Translations under genes and position numbers: made by a program
Notes under the pieces: generated by a model
Database searches by the model: none
Seen by the model: the letters and a program-made list of their open reading frames with translations, nothing else
What the model was told of the DNA's origin: nothing
Shown: positions 35,501 to 50,500 of the stretch, one piece after another
How the letters are laid out: each line of letters opens with the position of its first letter
Numbering within the stretch: position 1 is the stretch's first letter
From: Mytilus trossulus
Lineage: Eukaryota; Mollusca; Bivalvia; Mytilida; Mytilidae
Direction of reading: 5' to 3'
Length of the DNA stretch: 64,000 bases
NCBI RefSeq assembly: GCF_036588685.1
Contig: NC_086374.1
Span: 37,254,886-37,318,885 of the forward strand

Positions 35501-38500
35501 TATGCACATGCTCTTGTCTCTAAAAAAAACCCCTCATAGTCCCCAACTCGTATCTTTGAGAAATGACACTCAGTCGCGTTTCGTTGTAGATTTCGATTCT
35601 GCGGTTGTCTATCCCTTCGGGACCTGATCCCGACAACAGAATTAAAATGCCATACAGATAATCTTTAAAACAATACAATGTTAATATACGACATAACAAG
35701 TTTCAGTGGGATAAACAACCGCGGAATCGAAATACAACGAAAATTCGCGACCGAGTGTCATTTATCAAAATTGCGAGTTAGGTCATTTGTATTACCGGTA
35801 CATCAAATATGTATAAAAATCAGAGACTTGTGCCTGCAGTTATATGTGAGATAAATGAAAAGAAAACCCATTTATATATGATTTTTACCGCCTACTAAAA
35901 TAAACCAAATGAGCTTTGCTTTGCGAGGAAATAAAATGTTGCCATTGGCAGAAACACTTAAACTTTAATTGACACTGCTTAACCTACTGTGTTTGATGCG
36001 TAGATACATTTGTATTTCGGGTAAATTTTGACATCTGTCAATACACACATAATTCCGAATTCTGAATGTTTCACATGTGGGTACACAGGAGCACTAAAAG
36101 TGTATTTACAAATGTTTATGATGGTTTTTTTTAATTTCATTAATGGTATAAAATTAATGAAGATGGTGTTGACTATCTTGACTATCTGGATTTGATACAT
36201 AGAAGACATCTTTTGGCGATATAACAAAAAGCGTAATAAAATGACAAAGACAAAAGTATATCCTCAGTATGATATGTTTTGTTCTGTACATAAAGGAAAT
36301 GGTGCATGTTTACACTTATACTTAAGCACCGTATCGTATTAATCTAGCGTTCACACACATAAATTCGAACATAAACCATAATGACTATAATTGCATCAAT
36401 CCAAAAACGGCTTTAAGATACAATCTCCCGCCTCGGGTGAAATTAACATTCAATTCAAGATTGTTCAACTATTTCATGTTTTCTTTATAAATATGCTTTT
36501 AATAACTGAACAAGATCGTTACTTGTAATCCTTACTATTATACATAACTGAACTAATAATGTCTGTAAGGTATCATATATTTATATGCATTATGGTGAGA
36601 TTGAAAATTAAAGATTTAATTTAAAGAATAATTTTAAGGAGCCAATTTCGTTCTAGTAAGATTAAATACTAGACAAATGACTATTCATACATTAATTTCG
36701 GTCGGCAGTAATTGAAAAATTATAATATGTTTATCTTATACATGGGTAATAGTATACTGTACGTTCTACGTTTATGATTCAACAATCTATCGTTAAAACA
36801 AAAACATATTTTAGTCTGTTCGAATATATTTATGATCACAGAAACTCTCTGAATGTATAGTTTACCCCAGCCTGTTACTCTCTCCAAACGATAAATCAGA
36901 CCGCCGCATAATGGTAAATGGCGTTTAATCCGAACAGACAAAATGTGTATAGTCTTTATATAAAAAATATAAGATAATTAGTTTAATCGTTCGTAATATT
37001 ATAGAACCCGCTATCCTGTATGTACATGCACGTCTAATCTATTGTTCTAAAACAAAACCAGTAACAAATGAATTTACCCTTTTCTCCTTTTATGTTACTG
37101 CTGTTCTTTTATGATATCTACAAAACATCATACAAAATGTATGACACAAAATAATGCTTAATGAAGATCTCAATGCTGGTAATGGACTTTTCTGACTTCT
37201 GAACGTGCCTAGCTTACAAAGCCTGAGAAAATATAATGACAAGAAATTTGTTAGACATTATTCATCTGACTTGATGGCAGAAATCCACAGGAGCTGTTTC
37301 TACTCAATAGATTGTTTGAGAAGGAGGAATTTGTTGTGTTTATTAATTCCAAACTACACAAACATTGAATCAATGATGTCGATGTTTATCATTACACGCA
37401 ATATGTGTTTCTCTCATCAACATAAAACACCAGGGCTTTCACATTGTCATATGCCTAGTTTTCCAATTTTGTTTTCTAATAATATCGTAAATCTTGATCT
37501 TTGTGATGTATTCAGTTTTCTGTATTGCGATGTGTTTTTCATTTTGTTAGTAACCGTTGTTGTAGAGTAAAGACTTTATTGGATTTGTATCTGATAATTG
37601 AAGAAACCGGCGTGTGTGAAGCATTTGTATTTTTTTTTGTTTTACTTTTCATTTTATCCATTTTGAAATGTTACATATCAAAGATGTTTGCACTTTATAA
37701 CGTGAATTTGTTGAAGTTTTATAATTTGAAAAACGTGTGAAGGAGCATATAATTGTTTTCTGTCCTTGGAAACCATTTGTCTATTATCTTGCATGTTAAC
37801 AACTGTTTAAGTGGTGGTAGAAACGTTAATAATTGCATAACATTTATACAATTTTTGCAGAGAAGCATTTCTGAGATGTTATTTGGCAATCAATACTCGT
37901 CTGATTGTTTAAGACAGTTGTTCTTAGAAAGAGGCTAACACGTGTTGATATGAATTCAAAATTAGACAGAAATTTGCACGTTTCCATCATTTTTTCATTT
38001 GTTATGAAGTCATCGATTATGTAATAAGCAAATAACGACAACAAACAGCTGTATATTTGATTAAATTCTTTACTTTTGTTAATAATGCAAATGAGATTGA
38101 CATAACATATTCCTCTTTTTATTTTACAATCGCAAGGTTTTTTTCTTTCTTCACCTTACCAATGCGAACTGTATCAAAGTATTTATAAAAGTAACATGTA
38201 TACGATGGAGGTTATACCTCATATAACTTCCTTGAGTATACTGACCACTTGTTTACTTTTGTACTACATTAGTAAGTTTTGGAAGTTATTATTATTCTCC
38301 CTATAAAAATATTTATCAGGAAAAACACGATATAATGTACAAGTACATACGTTTAGAATTATACGTATACACCTGTCACATATTTTACTCTATAATTTAT
38401 GTTTTGCGTATTCAATTACATACATGGAATAAGATTACTATATGAGATACAATAACACTCTCTTTTGCTGACTAGTGCTTGTTCAATCATATATTTGTAA

Positions 38501-41500
38501 CAAAACTGTTAAAAATAGCTTTTGTTTTACTATTTCTACTGTTTATTGAACTTCAACATGTTAACAACGATAAATATATGTGTCACTATTAAGCTGTTGG
38601 ACTGATTTTAATTCGTGGACAATGTGCTTTCGTTTGGTCACTGTCTTCCATCCTGTCGTCACAAAGTCTGTAGAATAGGTCATTTAGACAATATAAACAC
38701 TAGACTTACCGAAAGTTACAAAGGCATGTGTTAGGTCAAACAAGAAAAGACACCTGCAAGCATGGGCTCTCAAAACTTACATGTATCGCTTTAAACAATT
38801 GGAACTCATATCAAACACACCAGCAGTGAAATTAAGTATTCCGGAAGAGTAAGCATATTCTGATCGCATACGACACTCTTCATTGTATTGGCCAGTGGTC
38901 AATGTCGATAACAAGTTGGAGGCACGTGTACATTTTAAGTTATGAACAAAACTAGTCAAACAGATAAAAGGTACACAGCCTTCTCACAAATAAAAACCCA
39001 TACTAGTAGTCACGAACGACCTTCGTCAATAATCTTGTAAGTAATTTTGCCGCTCACTTACCACAAACACACTTCACATCTGACCTCAAATTCCCATTTT
39101 TGAAGGGTTAAATCTGTAGAAGATTCTATGTCTCCGAGAGAAGAAAAAAGGGACATAACGAGGTTGCGAGATCGCCACCTTTTTACAGCGTTGTCACGCA
39201 AACGAAATTATTGTATTTCAGTCGCATGATAATGAAATTTGTAAAATATAAAAATACATCTGATAGACAGATAGTTGACAAGTAATTATTCAGATAAATT
39301 TTCTTTTTTTCTCGGACAGACAGTGTTATACAGTTTAGATACAAAATCAATATAAATAAAAATTATGGTGTTCTATTTGTCAAAAATAATTTGATGAGCA
39401 TCCATTTTTAAGACTACTCGATATTAGATTGTAACGGCATAATCAATAATACAAGAAACATTCCGAGCGTAATTATAGAAATGTCAAAGAGGTCATTAAG
39501 ATTGAGATAATAATCAGAAAGTGTTAATATAACCAACCAATTTTTATTTGCTGCATACATAAAGTATATCTAAATCACGTGTAAACGCAAATTGTATCCC
39601 ATCCATTTTAACACACATTGTGAACTTATAATAAACTGTTCCAGGATTTGGCAATTAAACAATGATTTGATAATATTTTCTTGCTTTTTGCCATATTTGT
39701 GACATGATAAGTTAACTAATCATATTATAATAGAATAAAAAGGAGCTATTGGATAGTGTTGTAACTACCAAACATAAGAACAAAGTTAACAGTTTGTAAA
39801 AATCATTTGAAAGGGCTTGACTCGATATCAGATTGATACAGAGATAAAAACAACTTAAAACACTAACGACATCAAGTACAGATTTGAGAGTACTCTTAGT
39901 TACTGAAAGCTAGTTCAAAGCCGACATCGCATTATAAAAAAATAATCTACCATGATAGACTAACACTCAATCAGTCCACATCTAATGGATTTAGTGTAAA
40001 GAAACATTCAAATCTTCAATATCATTTAACACACTGTTGACATCAACTGTACCAACCTTATTTAACACTCTGTTGACCTCTTCTGTACCAATCTTATTCA
40101 ACACTATGTTGACATCCAACAGTACCAATCGTATTCAACACACGGTTGACACCAACTGTACCAATCTTATTCAACACACAGTTGACACGAACTGTAACAA
40201 TCTTATTCAACACACTGTTGACACCAACTGTACCAATCTTAATCAACACTCAGTTGACACTAACTGTAACCAATCTTATTCAACACTGTTGACATCAACT
40301 GTACCAAAAAATTTATTCAACACTTTGTTGACATCAACTTTACCAATTTTATTCAACACTATGTTGACACCAACTGTACCAATCTTATTCAACACTCTGT
40401 TGACACCAACTGTACCAATCTTATTCAACACTCTGTTGACACCAACTGTACCAATCTTATTCAACACACTGTTGCCACTAACTGTACCAATCTTATTCCA
40501 CACTCTGTTGACACCAACTGTACCAATCTTATTCAACACACTGTTGCCACCAACTGTACCAATCTTATTCAGCACACTGTATTCAACACACGGTTGACAC
40601 CAACTGTACCAACAATCTAATTCAACACACTGTTGACACCAACTGTACTAATTTTATTCAACACTCTGTTGACACCAACTGTAGCAATTCTATTCAACAC
40701 TCTGTTGACATCAACTGTACCAACAATCTTATTCAATACACTGTTGACACCAACTGTACCAATTTCATTCAACATTTTGTTGACACTAACTGTACCAATC
40801 TTATTCAACACTCTGTTGACATCAACTGTACCAACAATCTTATTCAACACTCTGTTGACATCAAATGTACATATCGTATTCAACACTCTGGTGACACCAT
40901 CTGTACCAATCTTATTCAACACTCTGTTGACACCAACTGTACCAATCTTATACAACAAACGGTTGTTGACACCAACTGTACCAATCTTATTCAACACACT
41001 GTTGACACCAACTTAACCAATCTTATTCAACACTCTGTTGTCACCAACTGTACCAATCTTATTCAATACACTGCTGACACCAACTGTACCAATCTTATTC
41101 AACACTGTTGACACCAACTGTACCAATCTTATTCAACACACCGTTGACACCAACTGTACCAATCTTATTCAACACACGGTTGACACCAACTGTACCAACA
41201 ATTCTATTCAACACTCTGTTGACACCAACTGTACCAATTCTTTTCAACACTCTGTTGACATCAACTGTGCCAATTTTATTCAACACACTGTTGGCACCAA
41301 CTGTGCCAATTTCACTCAACACACATCGTTGACATCAAAATTACTAATTTCACTCAACTCTACACGATTGACTCCAAGTATACCAGTTTAATGCGACAAT
41401 CCTACAACAAAGATTTTTGAGGAAGAGTTCCACATTTTGTAGATATGCGTCTTTTGTTTCACTATTAAATTGCCACTAGTCTTGATGAATGGTTACAATG

Positions 41501-44500
41501 AGAAGACATTTGTTATAAGTTTGGATTACATTCTTCATGGGATATTAGACTATCTATATGCATGGTAATAATATTTATCAAAAACCTTCTTTTTCAACTT
41601 CGATAATTGGATTTATTAGATACTAAGCAATATAATGTATTATCTTGTTTACTGTATGTCAGGTAAATCATTTAATAATGTTTATTTTTGACAACCACGA
41701 GGAAGGATAATATATAAAATTGAAATTCTATATCGTTATAAAGCCAAATATGTGTGCCTAAGATATTTAAAAGGTGAATTAAAATTTCATAAACAAAAAT
41801 ATTCTATACTATAAGCTTTTAGTTGTATAGGAATTACTACAAGATTAATCCGTTCACTTCACGAATCACTGTTAAGTTGAAGGATAAACGTTTAATTCCA
41901 CAGAAAACAAATTCAAAACGATTGGAACCTCCCCGAATGTGCCCCCAATGATGATAAAACAGATACGTATCGCTGTACATCGGAATGTCATGATGGTGTA
42001 AGATAGACTTATATTTCTGGTCAATTTAAATAATAAGGTTGTATTTTATCCTTATATGTCTTTATGATACTGTAAAATTGAAATATATTTGGATAAAAAT
42101 GTCTTTACTTTAGATTTTAGATTTGCAACGTAGCCTTTCATTTAAAGATATCGAATCTTTTACAAGACTTCAAATTCTATTAGATTTTCACCAGTGATCT
42201 AGTTATGCGAAAGTTTGCGTAAATCCAGTTGAAATGACAAAAAAAAAGTTCACGTTTTTAGCCTGAGGTTTTTACATTTTCGTCTTTCTAAATAAAGAAT
42301 GTGAATGTCGTTTTCGAAAATTGTTAATTTACTTTTAAAATCAAATTAAACCGAAGGAAGACATGACATAACAGGGAACCAAAATTAAATATGCATGGTG
42401 TATAATCCACTTCCAAGAAAATCAATACACTGTCTACTTCAAAACAAAATTCTTCTTAGATTTAACCTTTTTACATTTACTTTCAAGGATAGAACATTGT
42501 GAAACTAGGGGCAAACGCAAAGGGTAAAGGGTTCACAACTTTCAAGGAATACCTTTATGTAATTTAAAAATGGTTCAGAAATTTAAAGAAGGAAAAATGC
42601 TACAAGCAGAAACGGGAATACTTCCTTTTTTTATCATTTTTTTTTTATCATTTGGAATGTATTTGACTTAGAGTCAATTGATATTTCACTCGATAACTAT
42701 ATATGTAATAATTTTCATAACTTGGTTTTCCTGAGGTACTACATGCTTTATCATTTGCTCAGTCATGTAGAGCATTATAAGTATTGAACTATATAATATA
42801 TAAGACTAACTAAATGCATAACAAATGAATAGTAACTGGTAGATAAAATTTGTGATAATTTAAATGAGAATATCATATGGACTCCTTATGTACTCCTAAT
42901 GGACTATCATATGGACTCCTTATGGACTCCAGAAGTACTCCTCACTTTTCGTTTATTAGAAGGTTTTAAAAACATTTTCAAATTTGAATGAAACAAATAC
43001 TGGAGAAATTGGCCTTACATCTTTTACTACTTATATTCAATAGTTGTGATCATTTGTATTTATTATATGCGTTTGAATATAACATAATATATTAGATCTC
43101 CTTCATAATGACCAACATATAAAAGTAGGTTGGCATAATATGTCTGCCTGTCTGTTCATTTATCTGCCCATATCATATCAAGCCAAAGTACTACTAGTGT
43201 TAAAAAGATTATGACTAAATGTGGGCAACCTAGCAAACCTTGAAAGTGTGCTCTTGTAATCAGGACACTCAGTACACATGTTCACTCTGATGTTTACTGT
43301 TAAAACATATGCAAAATCGGGTTACACCCAGTTACTCCAGTATATTAAATATGAAAATAGTCTTTTGGACGCATATTTCTAGTTTGTATATGTGAAAGGT
43401 ATGGGTTTTTTTTTACTAATGACGAATGTAGGAAAACAGCTTATATACTGTATGGAATATGGAAATATATAAATAAATGAGTAAAATTACTGGGAAATTG
43501 GGATTTCTGATAAGAAGGATAATTTAAGGTCAGTACGTATTATATATCATTGACGTTCTCAGTGGGATACCCTAGATAAGTAGAATACATGAAATATATA
43601 TAGATAAATAATTCTACTTGAAATTATAGATAAATAACCTATCCATTAATAATAAGATATTATCACAATAATCAAAATTGATTCACTTTATCCTTTCTGA
43701 ATGTATATTGGTCGTATTCCGTCTGATTAAAAGGACATTAGCTGTCAAAGGTCAACGAATTGACTAAATTTTTATATTTGATTTATAGCATACTAAAACG
43801 TATACCCAAATTACAATAAGTTTGAAATGACCAATTTACAACGTATGGACTCGTGCATTTCGTGTGTATCTTAGTCTACAACCCATATTATTAACCATCG
43901 ATATGACCTCCGAATACTGCTGACGGTCACATAATCCAATATATATTTTTTTTTTATATTATAGATGGATAGCGACCTCGTGCAATTGGACTTTTCTAGG
44001 TCTGTTTGATTTCATGTTATAGGCTGAAATATAAGTTAATCATCATTTTATCAGTATAATTTTTTTTTTTTTGTGAATCGAATTAATCAACCAAACGATT
44101 CCATTTTCTTTTTCATTTTCAAGGTTGACATTGTTTTCCTTTTAATGGTTGAATACGACCAAACATGTGTAAGCAACTGCTAGCTAATGGGTTTAAATGC
44201 AAATCACATAAATAAGGATTCAGTGAGGTCGAATTGTTCACTTGCAAGTGAATATTTGGTCAGCGATGTTTCTTCGCTTTTCTTGACGAAATAAAACTAA
44301 ACTGGCTGCTAAAAGCTAATCATTAAAAAAAACAACCTGCAAATAAGTGAATGTATAACAAATTGATTTATATGGGCATACTTTAATTTGATTTTTAGCT
44401 GTTCTTAAAAAAAACCCATATCAAATGATGATTGCTTCGTAAGGCAAAATGATTATCAAATCAAATGACTATCGACAGATTATTAAGACATTTGTAACAC

Positions 44501-47500
44501 GAAGTCACACAATGTTAGCTAAGTTTAATTCAAGAGTACAAAGGTTTAACCTGTTACCACATTGTATTTAATTTATCAATAATACGAGATCAAATATTAA
44601 TTACAAATGCCATCGTTTTAATTGGAACCTCTCCAATCGATGTCAATATAAATACTCTTAGCCTGACTTATTACGCTATGACAGTCATTAAAGATTGTTC
44701 ATTTATAGGAGTAAACTTCTTCGTATCTATTACATGGTTTGAGACAGTCGCCAAATGAGCCGATGTTACAGAATTTGATACTTTGGCTTCCCGGATACCG
44801 ACCATATCAAAATCTGTTGATGTACAATGTGACACCTTTTACAAGTCTTTTCCATCTTTTTTATGAATAATTTAGATTAAACTGAGAACTGGATATTAAA
44901 ATGTGCAATGCATATAAGGATAAATGAAGAGTTTTAATAGGAAAATGGTACAAAGATGACCACGTGCATAGGCCACTAACAATCTGCCACATGCCATAAA
45001 CATTGTATTCAAAGGCGACATATTCTTTATGCATAATAGGAGAAAGAAAGAAAGAATATAATATTATGCAAATAAAAACATTAACTCAAATATAATCATA
45101 TTTATTTTTACGAATTTAATGTTGGTCACAGCTTGAGAACTCATTTGAACCGACAAAGTGTTACTATTAAAAGAAAAGATTTTCTACTTCATATTGCTAT
45201 GAATAAAATAAATCTGAAATCGATAATACAGTATAGGAAATCACTTTTTATCACGCCTTTAAATGACCTGTAAAATATTTTTATTCAAATTGAACTGTTG
45301 GATTCAGACTAAGCTTGACCTGCTTTAATGTTGTAGTTATTTCAAATAAAATTGTCAACAAATGCCAATCAAGTGTTAGTGATGGGAGAAAAATATACAG
45401 CAACAAAAAGCAAACTAAAGCAACTTTATTATTCACCAGACTAGCGAAATTAGATTAATATGTTAATTTTAAACACATTGAGATATAATGTGAACTAACT
45501 GGAAGAAAGACATGAAAAATGTATCAATTGTACAATACATTGACTTGTAGGTGGGTATATACATGTATCTGAATACATAACTTGAAATCCGCAAGGTAAT
45601 TTCACAACACCCTACAATCCATATGTAAAGGTTACATATACCATAAATCATAAAGCATATAGATTTTCATAAATTATAACAACACATTAACTATGTATTG
45701 AACAGTACTGCCAGGAATTATAATATAAAACCTTGATAAATTGAGAATACTTTTTACTATAAGGTTCCAATTCCTTCATGCAAATTTGGCCTAGTAAGAT
45801 GGTGTGTTTAAGGCCTAGTAAGATAGATGTGTATAAGGCCTAGTAAGATAGATGTGTATAAGTCCTAGTAAGATAGATGTGTGTATGGTCTAGTAAGATA
45901 GATGTGTATAAGGGCTAGTAAGATAGATGTGTATAAGGCCTAGTAAGAAAGATGTGTATAAGGTCTAGTAAGATAGATGTGTATAAGGCCTAGTAAGATA
46001 GATGTGTATAAGGCCTGTTAAGATAGATGTGTATAAGGCCTAGTAATATAGATTTTTATAAGGCCTAGTAAGATAGATGTGTATAAGGCCTAGTAAGATA
46101 GATGTGTATAAGGCCTAGTAAGATAGATGTGTACAAGGCCTAGTAAGATAGATGTGTATAAGGCATAGTAAGATAGATGTGTATAAGGACTTGTAAGATA
46201 GATGTGTACAAGGCCTAGTAAGATAGATGTGTATAAGGCCTAGTAAGATGGATGTGTATAAGGCCTAGTAATAAAGATGTGTATAAGGCCTAGTAAGAAA
46301 GGTGTGTATAAGGACTAGTAAGATAGATGTGTATAATCTGAAGCCCCTTTTGGTTATATAGCTCTTCACTTGTTTCGATGCTTACACATCCGTCACTTTC
46401 AAATTCATGGTTTAGAGCGTTCTAGAAAAGCACTTTTGACGAATACAAATAACAGACTGTTATTTTCATTATTTTCGTATTAACTAAAGCCATAGATGTG
46501 TAAAATGTTTAAAAGTAAGTACTTATCTTTTACAAGGTGCATTCAGCATTTTGACAAACTAGGCAAAGTCTTTATCAGAGAAACAAACCGGTTCCAAGTA
46601 TTCGGAACCCGCTCAGCATTTTCTTTTTATGCAACAACAAAAATTTCAGACTTTTAAATAAACTCATCATAGATACCAGGACTAAATTTAGTATATACGC
46701 CATACGCGCGTTTCGTCTACAAAAGACTCATCAGCGACTTTACTGTCTTCAAAAATATTTGATTTCAATGCGGGGAAACTTTTTTCTCGTCTACCATTAA
46801 AACTTTACGAGAAGGTTTAATCCTATGCCTTCACCGTTCCATTGCCATTGGGTTTCAATGTCTTAACGACGGAATAATGTTACGGAACAAATAGGTTTTA
46901 AAATACCCCGTATCCTCCATGTACAATTTGGAATAAAATCTACTATTATAAGTTGGATATACGTCAGCATTTGTTGCTTGTTTCTGAATATTATTTGTGA
47001 ATGGGAATTTATAATACCCAATAGTGTGTATCGTAAGTATAAATAAATGACATCTTCGATAGAACCATTATTAAAGTACACACATAAAACGTACACTTTC
47101 CGGGTACATTTGAAAAAGGTTTAACGCTATTTTCATTATGATAAAAACAATCTGTTCGAATGTTTGTATACGATCTTGGTTTTGTATGTTTCAATTCGGT
47201 GACCAGTTTAAAATTTCGAAGCTAACTCAATACTAACGGAACTGGTTTTATTTCCGTCTTTTTCTCTATTAAACAAAACCAGAGTGCCATTTCATTTTGC
47301 ATCAATCAAAACTGTATTTAAAACTGAACAATAAACTTAGATACAATGTATATTTGATTATTTATGTGAAATTTAAATGAGTTGGTTAAACGTTTCTTTC
47401 CAGACAAATTGTCGATTTCTTTCTAGACAAATTTCCTGGTTGCCTAATACACAGAAGGTTATATGCATGAACACTTTACCAACTAACAGCTTTCTAAATG

Positions 47501-50500
47501 TAGTTCCCATGTAATCACTGTTTCCAATGTCGTTTGATTATCAGTCAATCTTTCAATTTGTCTGTAATGAATTTTCTGGAAGTATATTCCACTTAAGTAG
47601 TTACGGTAGAGTATATAAAGAGGATTCTTATGCCAAACTGGTGAACATTCTATTCCGAGTGTCATATTTTACAGAACACAACAAAAGTTGAAAAAAGATG
47701 TGTAATTTTGCACATTTTTTTTGGTTACAACTTTGTAATTGATTTGCTTTTACTAGATGGTACCAATTTCGAACACGGTAGTGGCTGTTGTCATTGTTAA
47801 GTTATGATATATAATTGACCATTATTGGAATTCTGTTAAACAAATGACGACGAATATGTTCCAATTGTCTTAACCACAAGCCCAAGTTCATTACCTCAAA
47901 TTTGACCGACCAAATAAGACTTATCACCGGCTTTATACTTACTCGTACATGCCAAAAACTATGGCTGACAAATGTAGAGCCGGTTCTGTTATATCCATTC
48001 ATCCGGAGCCCTTGATATGCTTCCTTTATTCAGGATTTGTATAGCTCAGTTCAGCTTTTTTTTTATGTTTTTTATACTGTTGTTTGTAATTTCGTCGTTT
48101 TTTGTTTTTTGCAATATGGCATTGACAGTTCGTTTTTTTAACTTGCGAGTTTGAACATCATATTGCCATCTGTTGCCTTGCTTTGCTATATGTGTTTGCG
48201 AATTTATCTCTTCATGACCAAGCACATAGCCAACGCTTTTTTTTTATACAGAAAAGTAACGATTGTAATAATGGCATTCAATTCCAACCGATTAAAATCA
48301 TAATATATATATATATATGCATGTATAATGTATAATATAAGATTTGATAATTAAACGTTATTATTTTTTAAAATGTCCACCATTGATTTCTATAGTATGT
48401 CAGTGTATAGATGATGAATTAGCAAAACTATTTAACTGATGTATCAAGTGAAACAAATCAGAAAGCATTGAAATAATTGTACACAGGAGAATTTGGAATG
48501 GTTATACATCTATTCGCCTGTTTAGTTAATAATTCATAATTATAAATCATTGTTGTGTTGGTTTTTTTTGTGTTTTTTTTTTAAATTCTATTATACAAAT
48601 TGCTTGGTGCCCGTTTTCAAGTTTTCAAGCAATAATAAGGATTTAAAATATATTGATCACAGAAGTGTAAGACAATATTCAGAATGATCTGTGACTGTCA
48701 AATGTACACACGTTTTAAGCTGTATTAGAAAAAAGTTAACAGTCTAAACCTTTTTATCAAATCCCAGTTCTTTTTAAAAACTAACTTGAAAGTCATATTA
48801 GAGCAGTTTAAGTTTAAGACGACACTCCTCTGTCGCTTCCCAAACTAATTAGTGTGGTCAGTTAACAAAACGTTTTGTTAACATACCTGCGTATATTAGA
48901 AAAATAAAAACATACTTAACATGAAGTAATTCAATTCGTAGAGTTATATAAGTGTGTAGCTCCACCCTAGACGTATAATTTCCTAACACATCAAGTATTT
49001 ATGAAGGTTGAATCATATTTACGTACCTAGTAGTTATTAAAGAATTTTAAGTTGTATTTTGGCAGCTAAATGTATTTTTATCAGGTATGATTGTCTATTC
49101 TTTAAGATTGATTCGCACGTGTTGTGTTATATTAAGAACGCGTGTTGCCTTGAACTGTTTGAAGAAAAAATAATGCTATTTTTAGTTTTGATTTTCGGTA
49201 CCTCTGTTAGCAATGTATCTCCCTCATGCAAAGATCTGATTCCTTAGCTATTCTGTTTGGACCTTTTGGATTATAACTCTGCATCTTTTATATAAGCTTT
49301 GGATTTTAGATATCTTGACCACGAGCATCACTGAAGGCACATGTTTTGTCGAAATGCGCGTCTGGTGCAGGAAAATTGGTACCGTTAATGTTATTAGCAA
49401 GATTTGATTTTTATTTTTAAAAAATACAAGTAGTTAATCCACAAAAGCCCGATTTGAATCAAAGAATAGCCTACATGTTCGTTTTAGATGCAACAATATG
49501 TTTATAATGGATCCGTATTCTGATAAAAATTAAATAAAGCTTTTTTATGCACATCACAGTAACACAAATGTATGAATATATCTCTCAGTAATATATATGT
49601 ACAGATTCCGTCTGATTGAAGGCCCAGTGAAGGGCAAAACTCTTCAGTAATATGAAGAGTGGTTGATTTTTAGATCTACAGAAGAAAGACATCACAAATC
49701 AACTATATCTCGGTCATAATAAAAAATAAAATCCGACAAAAAACGCACGCAGATGTGTACTCACACACCCTAAGTAGATTTATAGTTACAGATCTCGCAC
49801 AGCCAAACGGACGCCTGTCGAAAAAAAGCAACAGCCTTACCTAAAGTATATATATATAGCCTATTCCCACGCATGCATGCATGTTTATGTACTGTCCCCA
49901 AAAAGTTCGGACTTAGCTGCGTATTTGAACATCATGAATATGAGCCATTTGAAAAACTAGTTCTTAAATGTACCATATCATACATTTATATTTTCTAACA
50001 GGATAATTGGTTATGATTTGTAGACCAAGAATAGCCTGAATAATTGGTTATGATTTGTATAACATGAATAGCCTGAAAAGTACAAACAATAACATAATTT
50101 ACACATTATACACATAACAACATATCGTGTCTAGTATTACAACATACATAACTTTAAGAAAATACTTGTTAATTATGACGCAATATACACAATGTATTCA
50201 TACAAAAAATGTTAAAAAAACTCACACAAAAAAAACCTGAAAGCACAAAAAAATCATATATGGATAATCATTTTATATCAATTATTTGTGTTATAATATA
50301 ATCTTTATATATAAGACTTTACGTAAGAAAGACGGCTTTACAGACAATCTAATTAGTATCTGAGTGCCCTAAAATATTCCACAGTTGTCGTGTACAAATT
50401 AACAGCTTTTATAGCCAGTCTACTTGGTGTTTAAGTTTCTTGAAGTGAATTCGAGTGCTTTAAACTTATATGTACAAAAATGAGGAGATATTGTGTAGTG

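Noticed and set aside
37205..37938. Cluster of plus-strand frames up to 121 residues
   Set aside because: No domain, low-complexity hydrophobic runs, no matching phase-1 borders for the lectin gene.
40037..41332. Long open frames on both strands (up to 186 residues)
   Set aside because: They follow from a stop-free 36-bp tandem unit. Frames overlap on opposite strands and there is no signal peptide, splice context or domain.
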